A DNA stretch of 15,349 nt from Selenomonas sp. AE3005 (lineage in GTDB: Bacteria; Bacillota; Negativicutes; Selenomonadales; Selenomonadaceae). The DNA is taken from positions 1-15,349 of the forward strand of contig NZ_CAJODG010000065.1 of assembly GCF_905233635.1 (NCBI RefSeq), given 5' to 3'. Every line of letters starts with the position of its first letter. Within the stretch, counting starts at the first letter, position 1. The translations under genes and the position numbers were made by a program. Below the pieces are notes generated by a model. It saw nothing but the letters and a program-made list of their open reading frames with translations, did not search any database and was not told the DNA's origin. Shown piece after piece: positions 7,671 through 13,198 of this stretch.

Positions 7671-9071
7671 ATGCGTAAGAATCTTTTAGGGCGGATTAGA
7701 AAAAATCAGCCCTTTACTTTTTGGGAACTGGTAACGCTGACCTGGCAGCTCAGTGTACCGGCTATCATGGCGAAAATCACCACCGTGATGATGCAGTATA
7801 TTGATGCCTCCATGGTAGGTATGATTGGTGCCGGCGCGGCCGCGGCCATCGGTCTGGTTAATTCCACGACCTGGCTTATCGGCGGCGTGGCCTTTGCCAT
7901 GTCTATGGGATACACTATTCAGCTGGCGCAGGCCATTGGTGCCGGTGAGGATGTAAAAGCCCGGAGCCTGGTGCGTCACGGTCTGTGGGCGGTATTCTTT
8001 TTCAGTCTGACACTGGGCCTGGGCTGTGCGGCGCTCAGCGGCCGGCTGCCGTTTTTACTGGGCGGTACAGCTGATATTGCAGCTGATGCCTCGCTGTATC
8101 TGGGCATATATTCCCTCGGCCTGCCTTTTCTGGCGGTGAACTTTGCTGCCGCGTCCATGCTGCAGGCCAGCGGCAGTATGAAAATACCCAGCCTGCTCAG
8201 TGTGCTCATGTGTCTGCTCGATGTTATCTTTAACGCCCTGCTGATTTTCCCGGCCCGTACGGTCGAGGTGTTTGGCTGGTGTATCTGGATTCCCGGCGGC
8301 GATATGGGCGCCGCCGGTGTGGCCTTAGGCTCAGTTCTGGCAGAATTATGCTGCATGACAGCCATGCTGTACGTGTTGCTGCGCAGGTCACGGCTGCTCC
8401 GTTATCGTAAAGAACAGCTGTTGTGCTGGCAAAAGGAATTGCGTAAAGCCACGATACTGGGCATTCCCATGGCTTTGGAGCAGATTGTCATGGGCAGTGC
8501 CTATGTGGCCTTTACCTGCATTGTCGCCCCGTTGGGCACGGTAGCCCTGGCGGCTAATTCCTTTGCTATCACGGCCGAAAGTCTTTGCTATATGCCGGGC
8601 ATCGGAGTGGCTACGGCGGCCCAGACGCTGGTGGGGCAAAGTGTTGGCGCCGGACGTCCGGAACTGGCCAGCCGCTTTGGCTGGGTTAGTGCCGGTCTCG
8701 GTATGTTCGTCATGCTCGTGATGGGCATTGTTATGTATATTTTTGCGCCGCAGATGATGGCGCTCCTGTCCGGTGATGCGGCGGTCATTGTCGCCGGCAC
8801 ACAAATCCTGCGCATTGAGGCCTGGGCTGAACCGCTCTTTGCTGCCGGAATTGTCGTTACGAGTGTTTTCCGCGGTGCCGGGGAAACAAAAATGCCTACC
8901 GTTTTGAATTTGGTTGCCATGTGGGGGATCCGCATTCCGTTGGCTGTTTATCTGGCACAGGCTTATGGCCTGGCCGGTGTATGGGCAGCCATGTGCGTAG
9001 AACTCTGCGTCCGTGGTTTGCTTTCTTTAGGCGCATTGTACTACCGTGGCCAGGGACTTTATCAGAAGTAA
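7671..9071 (+). CDS. MATE family multidrug/cation efflux transporter
   Basis: This 466-aa membrane protein has about 12 hydrophobic segments in two similar halves (about 20-230 and 250-450), the layout of MATE transporters that export cationic compounds using a Na+ or H+ gradient. Family-type features are the start LTWQLSVPAIMAKITTVMMQYIDASMVG, where MATE proteins have the first-helix proline and the following Asp, and the second-half repeat beginning GIPMALEQIVMGS. The ATG touches the mutS2 stop (TAA|ATG) and only a weak GGTGG is upstream, so it is probably coupled to mutS2. No terminator is seen between its stop and the rnpB promoter. The substrate is unknown. Confidence 0.92.
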   Translation: MRKNLLGRIRKNQPFTFWELVTLTWQLSVPAIMAKITTVMMQYIDASMVGMIGAGAAAAIGLVNSTTWLIGGVAFAMSMGYTIQLAQAIGAGEDVKARSLVRHGLWAVFFFSLTLGLGCAALSGRLPFLLGGTADIAADASLYLGIYSLGLPFLAVNFAAASMLQASGSMKIPSLLSVLMCLLDVIFNALLIFPARTVEVFGWCIWIPGGDMGAAGVALGSVLAELCCMTAMLYVLLRRSRLLRYRKEQLLCWQKELRKATILGIPMALEQIVMGSAYVAFTCIVAPLGTVALAANSFAITAESLCYMPGIGVATAAQTLVGQSVGAGRPELASRFGWVSAGLGMFVMLVMGIVMYIFAPQMMALLSGDAAVIVAGTQILRIEAWAEPLFAAGIVVTSVFRGAGETKMPTVLNLVAMWGIRIPLAVYLAQAYGLAGVWAAMCVELCVRGLLSLGALYYRGQGLYQK

Positions 9072-9091
9072 TAGAGAATTTAAGACCAAAT

Positions 9092-9121
9092 TTGACATAT
9101 ACGTAATAAATATGTTATACT
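9092..9121 (+). promoter_or_regulatory. Strong promoter of rnpB
   Basis: A consensus -35 TTGACA (9092-9097) stands 18 bases before TATACT (9116-9121), which also has an extended -10 TG (9113-9114). Transcription would start near 9128, just before the first helix of RNase P RNA. Confidence 0.8.
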
Positions 9122-9137
9122 TTCAACTGTTGATATA

Positions 9138-9466
9138 AGTTGTCAAGACAATCGCGGCTGGTGCTTTGACATCAGATGAGGAAAGTCCGGGCTCCATAGG
9201 GCAGTGTGCTGGATAACGTCCAGCGAGGGTGACCTTAGGGATAGTGCCATAGAGATTTAGACCGCCAGATTTATCTGGTAAGGGTGGAAAGGTGCGGTAA
9301 GAGCGCACCAGCAGTCAGGTGACTGGCTGGCTTGGGTAAACCCCACACGGAGCAAGACCAAATAGGGAAGGGATGCTTGAGCTGACGGGTAACCGTTATG
9401 CCTAGATAAATGATTGTCACCGCCTTTGGCGGAACAAAACTCGGCTTATTGATTGCTTATACAACA
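9138..9466 (+). ncRNA. rnpB: RNase P RNA (type A-like)
   Basis: This is the catalytic RNA that trims 5' leaders from tRNA precursors. The universal block GAGGAAAGTCCGGGCTCC is at 9178-9195. Other conserved parts are the AGACCGCC block near 9260, AAGGGTGGAAAGGTGCGGTAAGAG (about 9280-9303), the CGGAGCAAG block near 9350, GCCTAGATAAATGATTG (about 9400-9416) and the 3' block ACAAAACTCGGCTTA (9434-9448). Helix P1 pairs GTTGT and CAATC (9139-9153) with GATTG and ACAAC (9451-9465). P18 is CCGCC-ttt-GGCGG (about 9421-9432). The RNA is compact. Where E. coli has the P16/P17 arm and the GGU of loop L15, only about 10 bases are left (9362-9376). The ends are set by P1 and are accurate to a few bases. 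Confidence 0.95.
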
Positions 9467-9480
9467 TAATGTAAATAGGT

Positions 9481-9507
9481 TGGCTGTCAGTGATGACAGC
9501 CACTTTT
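9481..9507 (+). terminator. Rho-independent terminator of rnpB
   Basis: A 9-bp perfect stem (TGGCTGTCA, 9481-9489, with 9494-9502) encloses the loop GTGA and is followed by CTTTTC. It begins 15 bases after the P1 helix of RNase P RNA. Confidence 0.85.
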
Positions 9508-9569
9508 CATGCCGGAATGAATTCTGAAAACAAACTGAAAATTGTTTAAAGATATACAAAGAGCAATTT

Positions 9570-9607
9570 CGGCAAACACAGGCAGGTCTACGGCAAATTT
9601 TGCCGTA
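9570..9607. repeat. Perfect 19-bp palindrome with an extra half-site (possible operator)
   Basis: TACGGCAAA (9589-9597) and TTTGCCGTA (9599-9607) form a perfect inverted repeat with one central base. A further direct copy of the half-site core CGGCAAA lies at 9570-9576, exactly 21 bases (two DNA turns) before the first arm. It stands just upstream of the riboswitch, where the promoter of the NlpC/P60 gene should be. No clear -35/-10 pair could be fixed here. A weak choice is TTGCCG (9600-9605) with TAAAAA (9622-9627). Confidence 0.5.
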
Positions 9608-9631
9608 TCTGTATATATGGGTAAAAAAGAA

Positions 9632-9790
9632 CATAGGATTAAGCTGAATCCAGCCCAGGAGCGGGGGAACCAAACTTTTGGGGCGAACTTCACGATTGCA
9701 CAGCGCTTTGCCGACTGTGTGAATAATGCAGCGGGTGGTCTTCTCTACCCGAGCCCGGCAGCTAACCTCGTAAGCGAACAGAGAGAGGAG
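9632..9790 (+). promoter_or_regulatory. Cyclic di-AMP riboswitch (ydaO/yuaA motif)
   Basis: The leader carries the conserved ydaO-yuaA blocks in order: CTGAATCC (9643-9650), AGCGGGGGAACC (9660-9671), GGGGCGAAC (about 9680-9688), the hairpin CGGGT/ACCCG (9732-9736 with 9747-9751), then GAGCCCGGCAGCTAACCTCG (9751-9770) and GTAAGCG (9770-9776). The loop TCTTCTCT (9739-9746) can pair with AGAGAGGA (9782-9789) over 8 bp with one G·U. This pseudoknot-type pairing is found across the family, and here it covers the ribosome binding site. In this family c-di-AMP binding turns genes off, often those for cell-wall hydrolases and potassium transport, which fits the next gene. No clear terminator lies between the aptamer and the start codon, so control is probably at translation. 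Confidence 0.88.
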
Positions 9791-9798
9791 TTGGCTTT

Positions 9799-10458
9799 TT
9801 GAGTAAAGCAACTAAGCGCGTGTTTGCGCTGTCCATGATCCTTATGTGCTGGTTTTCCCTTTGCAGTGCTTCGGCATTTCGTGTGGGGGACCAAGGCACA
9901 GATGTAGCTGAGATACAGGGACAATTGGTCCGTCTTGGCTATGACGTATCGGCAGATGGGGATTTCGGTCCTGCAACAGCTGAGGCGGTAAAGGCATTTC
10001 AGGCATCCCATGGTATGGATGTCGATGGACAGGTAGGTTCGACTACTTATGCAGCACTGCTCGGCAAATCCATGCCGGTAGTATCGCATGGCAGCAACTA
10101 CATCAACCGTACCATTATTTCCGAATCCATGCAGTACCTCGGTGTTCCGTATGTATTTGGTGGTACCAGCCCGAGCGGTTTTGACTGCTCCGGTTATGTC
10201 CAGTATGTCTTTGCAAATGCAGGTATTTCCCTGCCGCGTACAGCTGATGTGCAGTACGATTACGGTTCACCCACTGGGGAACTGATGCCGGGGGATCTGG
10301 TATTCTTTTCGACGTATGCACCGGGAGTGTCCCATGTGGGCATTTACCTTGGCGACCGTCAGTTTATTCATGCGTCTTCCAGTCGCGGTGTTAGTGTAGC
10401 ATCTTTAGACAGCTCCTATTGGGGCGGCTGCTACGTTGGCGCTCGTCGGGTGATGTGA
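9799..10458 (+). CDS. Secreted NlpC/P60 cell-wall peptidase with peptidoglycan-binding domain
   Basis: This 219-aa exported enzyme likely cuts peptide stems in peptidoglycan. A signal peptide covers residues 1-26 (KR, a hydrophobic core, then ASA|F). A PG_binding_1 domain follows (about 28-90, with GDFGPATAEAVKAFQ). The C-terminal NlpC/P60 domain (about 104-219) has the catalytic Cys in FDCSGY (C130), His in SHVGIYLG (H179) and a third polar residue at H191. The start is a TTG at 9799, chosen because a strong SD (AGAGGAG, 9784-9790) is 8 bases away and the signal peptide begins right after. This SD is the 3' end of the c-di-AMP riboswitch. The gene stands alone between the riboswitch and a terminator. 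Confidence 0.94.
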   Translation: MSKATKRVFALSMILMCWFSLCSASAFRVGDQGTDVAEIQGQLVRLGYDVSADGDFGPATAEAVKAFQASHGMDVDGQVGSTTYAALLGKSMPVVSHGSNYINRTIISESMQYLGVPYVFGGTSPSGFDCSGYVQYVFANAGISLPRTADVQYDYGSPTGELMPGDLVFFSTYAPGVSHVGIYLGDRQFIHASSSRGVSVASLDSSYWGGCYVGARRVM

Positions 10459-10469
10459 TGACGTTGTAG

Positions 10470-10498
10470 GGAGAGGCGCCTGCCTCTCCTGTTTTTTT
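10470..10498 (+). terminator. Rho-independent terminator of the NlpC/P60 gene
   Basis: An 8-bp G+C-rich stem (GGAGAGGC, 10470-10477, with 10482-10489) encloses the loop GCCT and is followed by TGTTTTTTT. Confidence 0.92.
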
Positions 10499-10522
10499 CT
10501 ATTTGCCAAAGGAGTAAGAGCT

Positions 10523-10600
10523 ATGGGAGATTTATTTATTGTCTTGCTGTGCTTTTTGATTTCCTCTTATGCCGCCTGGGATAAAATGTTTACAGAATAA
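10523..10600 (+). CDS. Possible 25-residue membrane peptide
   Basis: A short reading frame of 25 codons starts with ATG at 10523 and ends with TAA at 10598-10600. A strong SD (AAAGGAG, 10508-10514) lies 8 bases before the ATG, which is ideal spacing. The peptide begins MGDL, has a hydrophobic stretch (about residues 4-18, FIVLLCFLISSYAA) and ends WDKMFTE, the make-up of a single-span small membrane protein. It begins only 24 bases after the T run of the preceding terminator and no promoter was found for it, so expression would need read-through or an unseen promoter. I do not recognise a family. It could be chance, but the SD argues for translation. Confidence 0.45.
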   Translation: MGDLFIVLLCFLISSYAAWDKMFTE

Positions 10601-10624
10601 TTTATTGTTGTGGCAGGATTTTTC

Positions 10625-10652
10625 TTAACTATCACGAAATACACAATATAAG
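10625..10652 (+). promoter_or_regulatory. Possible promoter of folB
   Basis: TTAACT (10625-10630) stands 16 bases before TATAAG (10647-10652), in an A+T-rich gap 47 bases ahead of folB. The -35 box is weak. Just after it, CTTGT/ACAAG (10656-10660 with 10665-10669) could form a small hairpin in the leader. Confidence 0.35.
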
Positions 10653-10698
10653 AACCTTGTGATAACAAGTGGAATTATTAGTGATAGGAGTGACCACA

Positions 10699-11061
10699 AT
10701 GGCAAAAGTTAGAATCCACAACATGATGTTTTACGGTTTCCATGGCGTTTATGAATATGAACGCGAACAGGGACAGAAATTCTATGTGGACATCGAGGTC
10801 GAAACCAAGGACGACAGCATGGCTGAAACAGATGACCTCAAAGACGGCGTAGACCCAGCAGCTGTTTATGACATTGTCAAAGATATCACGGAAAATAAGC
10901 GTTATCAGATGCTCGGCGCTTTAGCAGCGCACATTGGTGACAGACTGCTGGCTAAGTATCCGCACTTTAAGTCTGTTACGGCTAAGGTTCGCAAACCGTC
11001 GGTACCTATTTCCGGTCCTATTGACTATGTGGAAGTAGAAGTTGTCCGCACTCAGCAATAA
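10699..11061 (+). CDS. folB: Dihydroneopterin aldolase
   Basis: This 120-aa protein matches FolB in full length. FolB converts 7,8-dihydroneopterin to 6-hydroxymethyl-7,8-dihydropterin and glycolaldehyde in folate synthesis, acting as a homo-octamer in the cytoplasm. Family landmarks are the N-terminal FYGFHGVYEYEREQGQKFYVDIEV (about 10-33, with the substrate-binding Glu of the HG-x7-E stretch), the DPAAVYDIV segment (about 53-61), and the C-terminal VRKPSVPISGPIDYVEVEV with its conserved Lys. The ATG at 10699 was chosen over an earlier GTG at 10669 because the SD (TAGGAG, 10685-10690) is 8 bases before it and the protein then begins as in relatives. No folK or folP is next to it here. Confidence 0.95.
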   Translation: MAKVRIHNMMFYGFHGVYEYEREQGQKFYVDIEVETKDDSMAETDDLKDGVDPAAVYDIVKDITENKRYQMLGALAAHIGDRLLAKYPHFKSVTAKVRKPSVPISGPIDYVEVEVVRTQQ

Positions 11062-11068
11062 CACAGCA

Positions 11069-11101
11069 GACCGTCGCCGGGATTCCGGTGATGGTCTTTT
11101 T
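11069..11101 (+). terminator. Rho-independent terminator of folB
   Basis: A 12-bp stem with two G·T pairs (11069-11080 with 11085-11096) encloses the loop GATT and is followed by TTTTT. It begins 8 bases after the folB stop. Confidence 0.9.
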
Positions 11102-11130
11102 AGGTTTTCTGAGAAAAATATTTTATTGCA

Positions 11131-11159
11131 TTGACAATAAAAATAATTTATGCTAATAT
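11131..11159 (+). promoter_or_regulatory. Strong promoter of the B12-riboswitch transcript
   Basis: A consensus -35 TTGACA (11131-11136), a 17-base spacer and -10 TAATAT (11154-11159) with an extended -10 TG at 11151-11152. The start of transcription should be near 11166, about 25 bases before the aptamer. Confidence 0.85.
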
Positions 11160-11190
11160 ACATACTGTAAACGAAAAGACCAATAGAATA

Positions 11191-11362
11191 TGGATTGGGT
11201 CAGGTGTCTGAGACTTAATAGGGAAGCCGGTATAAGCCGGCGCGGTCCCGCCACTGTAACAGGGAGTGAGCCTGCATAGTTATGTCACTGGAGATTTATC
11301 TCTGGGAAGGCGTAGGTGAGCAAAGATCTGGAGCCAGGAGAACTGCCTGATTGACAATCGCC
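11191..11362 (+). promoter_or_regulatory. Cobalamin (B12) riboswitch aptamer
   Basis: The conserved parts appear in order: AATAGGGAA (about 11218-11225) followed by the hairpin CCGG-tataag-CCGG, the GCGGTCCCGCCACTGTAAC block (11242-11260, with GCCACTGT at 11250-11257), GGGAAGGCG (11304-11312), and the B12 box GAGCCAGGAGAACTGCC (11331-11347). Helix P1 pairs GATTG (11193-11197) with CAATC (11355-11359), and P2 pairs TCAGG (11200-11204) with CCTGA (11346-11350). It senses adenosylcobalamin or a related cobalamin. A terminator 113 bases downstream suggests that bound B12 stops transcription. The next gene is a GntP permease, not a usual B12 synthesis or uptake gene. Confidence 0.95.
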
Positions 11363-11474
11363 GCTAGGAGCCGTGTTGGTTCCTTGGACCTGCGAGTGAT
11401 GGGGATGGAGATTTATCGGTACTGAGAAGATTTAGGACCTGAGTTAGTGTGGGTATTTTCGAGTAGCGTAAGAT

Positions 11475-11509
11475 AGCTCTTCCCTGCGCGGGAGGAGCTT
11501 TTATTTTGC
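11475..11509 (+). terminator. First terminator after the B12 riboswitch
   Basis: A 10-bp stem with one T·G pair (AGCTCTTCCC, 11475-11484, with 11490-11499) encloses the loop TGCGC and is followed by TTTTATTTT. It is the likely expression platform of the riboswitch. Its 5' arm CTTCCC (11479-11484) is complementary to GGGAAG (11304-11309) inside the aptamer, so the two could compete. That is inference. Confidence 0.88.
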
Positions 11510-11524
11510 CTATTTGTCGAAAAG

Positions 11525-11555
11525 TTTTTCCCGTCGATATTTTCGGCGGGGAGAA
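11525..11555 (+). repeat. Long hairpin between the two leader terminators
   Basis: A 13-bp imperfect stem (11525-11537 with 11543-11555) whose core is CCCGTCGA with TCGGCGGG. Its loop is TATTT. No T run follows on the + strand, so it is not a terminator. It lies in the untranslated leader between terminators at 11475 and 11605. Confidence 0.55.
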
Positions 11556-11604
11556 ATGCTCATACATTTCATTCAGTTCTATGGATTAGTTGCTTTTTAG
11601 CAGC

Positions 11605-11637
11605 AGCTCCGATGAGTATCGGAGCTTATTTTTTTCC
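11605..11637 (+). terminator. Second terminator-like hairpin before the GntP permease
   Basis: A perfect 9-bp stem (AGCTCCGAT, 11605-11613, with 11618-11626) encloses the loop GAGT and is followed by TATTTTTTT. It stands only about 50 bases before the permease start, so permease transcripts from the upstream promoter must pass two terminators. Confidence 0.88.
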
Positions 11638-11686
11638 ATTTATATACGACTATCGGGGATAGCATATTTCTTATTGAGGGGAGTCT

Positions 11687-13114
11687 TTGGACACCATGGA
11701 AGCACTTTGTATAGGATTAGCACTTTTAGGACTTATGTATTTTGCCTACCGCGGCTGGTCAATTATTCTGATTGCGCCGTTTTTTGCCGGTCTGGCAGCT
11801 CTGGCGAGTATGTTTGATATCTTGCCGGTATACAGTGAGCTCTATATGACCCGCCTGGCTGAATATGTAAAGACATATTATCCAGTATTTTTATTTGGTG
11901 CGGTGTTCGCAAAATTGATGGAAAAAGGCGGTCTGGCATCGGCCATTGCCGGTAAGATTGTGGACGTTTTAGGGGAAAAGCGGGCTATCTTAGCGGTGCT
12001 CATGGGCTGTGGCGCTTTGACTTACGGCGGCCTGTCCGTGTTTGTCGTGGCCTTTGTCATGTATCCTTTCGGCGCGGTGGTATTTAAGAAAGCAGATATA
12101 CCGAAACGACTGCTGCCGGCGGCTTTGTGGGTAGGTATTTTCTCCTTTGCGATGGTATCACTGCCCGGAACACCGCAAATTCAGAATATTATTCCGTCCT
12201 CATATTTTCAGACAAGTACCTGGGCTGCCCCGGGTATCGGCCTGTTTGCCTCGATTTTATTCCTGCTTATCGGCTGGGGCTGGATTGGCCGCCGGGCCAA
12301 ACAGCTGCAGGCACAGGGGGAAGGCTATGGTGAACACGGCGGTGACGGCCGCAAAAAGCGTAACCCCAAAATTAACATTCCCTGGTACTGGGCGATGGTG
12401 CCCCTGCTGATGGTTATTGTCATCAACGTGGTGCTGTCTAATCCCTTCGGCTGGGAGTGGGGCTTTCACTGGAACGAGGACAGCTTAGTGGCTTTTGGGC
12501 CGCTTAAACTCTCCCTGCTGGCCTCGCAGGTAGGTAAAGTGTCTGCTATCTGGTCCATCAGCGTGGCTTTGATTCTCAGCAGTATTGCCGCTGCTATCAT
12601 CGGCCGTAAGCGGCTTAAGGTTACGGATGGTTTCCTGCCTACCGTAAACTACGCAGCCCTGTCCTCCGGTTCGGCAGCCCTGAATGTTGCCTCGGGTTAT
12701 GCTTTCGGCTGCGTTATCACCGCTATGCCAGGCTTTGCTCCGGTGACGGAATGGCTCGTGGGTATTGCGGCCTCCTTTGGCCCGCTGTTGTCAGCCGTTA
12801 TCACCACTAACATTATGTGTGGTATCACAGGTTCAGCCTCCGGTGGTCTGACCATCGCCTTGTCGGCTCTGGGTGACCAGTGGGCAGCGATGGCTATTGC
12901 CGCCGGAATTCCCTTGGAGGTACTGCACCGTATTGTCGCCGTGGCGTCTGTCGGCATCGACCCCGTACCGCATTGCGGCGCGTTGGTTACGTTGCTGGCC
13001 ATCTGCGGTCTGACGCATAACGAATCGTATTTTGACATTGCTGTAATCATGGGGCTGAAGTTTTTGGTGCCGTTCCTGTGCATCATCTTCTATATGTTGA
13101 CAGGAATTTGTTAA
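11687..13114 (+). CDS. GntP-family permease (gluconate/hydroxy-acid type)
   Basis: This membrane protein of up to 475 aa has about 12 hydrophobic segments and belongs to the GntP group, which brings in gluconate, 3-hydroxybutyrate and similar organic acids by proton symport. Landmarks are FGAVFAKLMEKGG (70-82), SLPGTPQIQN (158-167), ITGSASGGLTIALSAL (380-395), and the C-terminal HRIVAVASVGIDPVPHCGALVTLL followed by GLTHNESYFDI (about 414-451). A Lys/Arg- and Gly-rich loop (about 202-228) is probably cytoplasmic. The TTG at 11687 follows AGGGG (11677-11681) by 5 bases. An ATG at 11696 (three residues later) is an equal option. A B12 riboswitch and two terminators precede it. The substrate cannot be told from the sequence. 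Confidence 0.85.
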   Translation: MDTMEALCIGLALLGLMYFAYRGWSIILIAPFFAGLAALASMFDILPVYSELYMTRLAEYVKTYYPVFLFGAVFAKLMEKGGLASAIAGKIVDVLGEKRAILAVLMGCGALTYGGLSVFVVAFVMYPFGAVVFKKADIPKRLLPAALWVGIFSFAMVSLPGTPQIQNIIPSSYFQTSTWAAPGIGLFASILFLLIGWGWIGRRAKQLQAQGEGYGEHGGDGRKKRNPKINIPWYWAMVPLLMVIVINVVLSNPFGWEWGFHWNEDSLVAFGPLKLSLLASQVGKVSAIWSISVALILSSIAAAIIGRKRLKVTDGFLPTVNYAALSSGSAALNVASGYAFGCVITAMPGFAPVTEWLVGIAASFGPLLSAVITTNIMCGITGSASGGLTIALSALGDQWAAMAIAAGIPLEVLHRIVAVASVGIDPVPHCGALVTLLAICGLTHNESYFDIAVIMGLKFLVPFLCIIFYMLTGIC

Positions 13115-13128
13115 TGTAGAAATAGAGT

Positions 13129-13176
13129 AAAAAACGGCTTGACGATGGGGAAATATTCCCAGGTCAAGCCGTTTTT
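13129..13176. terminator. Two-way terminator between the GntP permease and the VanW gene
   Basis: A 10-bp perfect stem (ACGGCTTGAC, 13134-13143, with 13163-13172) encloses a loop that itself can pair (GGGGAAATATTCCC). A runs (13129-13134) lie before it and T runs (13172-13176) after, so it can end transcripts arriving from either side. Confidence 0.9.
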
Positions 13177-13198
13177 ACGATGAAATTTTTGCAAGTGA

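Noticed and set aside
9542..9802. An 86-codon + strand frame ahead of the NlpC/P60 gene
   Set aside because: It lies over the c-di-AMP riboswitch, whose conserved RNA blocks explain the sequence. No SD or domain was seen.
11650..11662. A small inverted repeat CTATC-GGG-GATAG before the GntP permease
   Set aside because: At 5 bp with a 3-base loop it is too short to separate from chance, and it has no T run or known motif.
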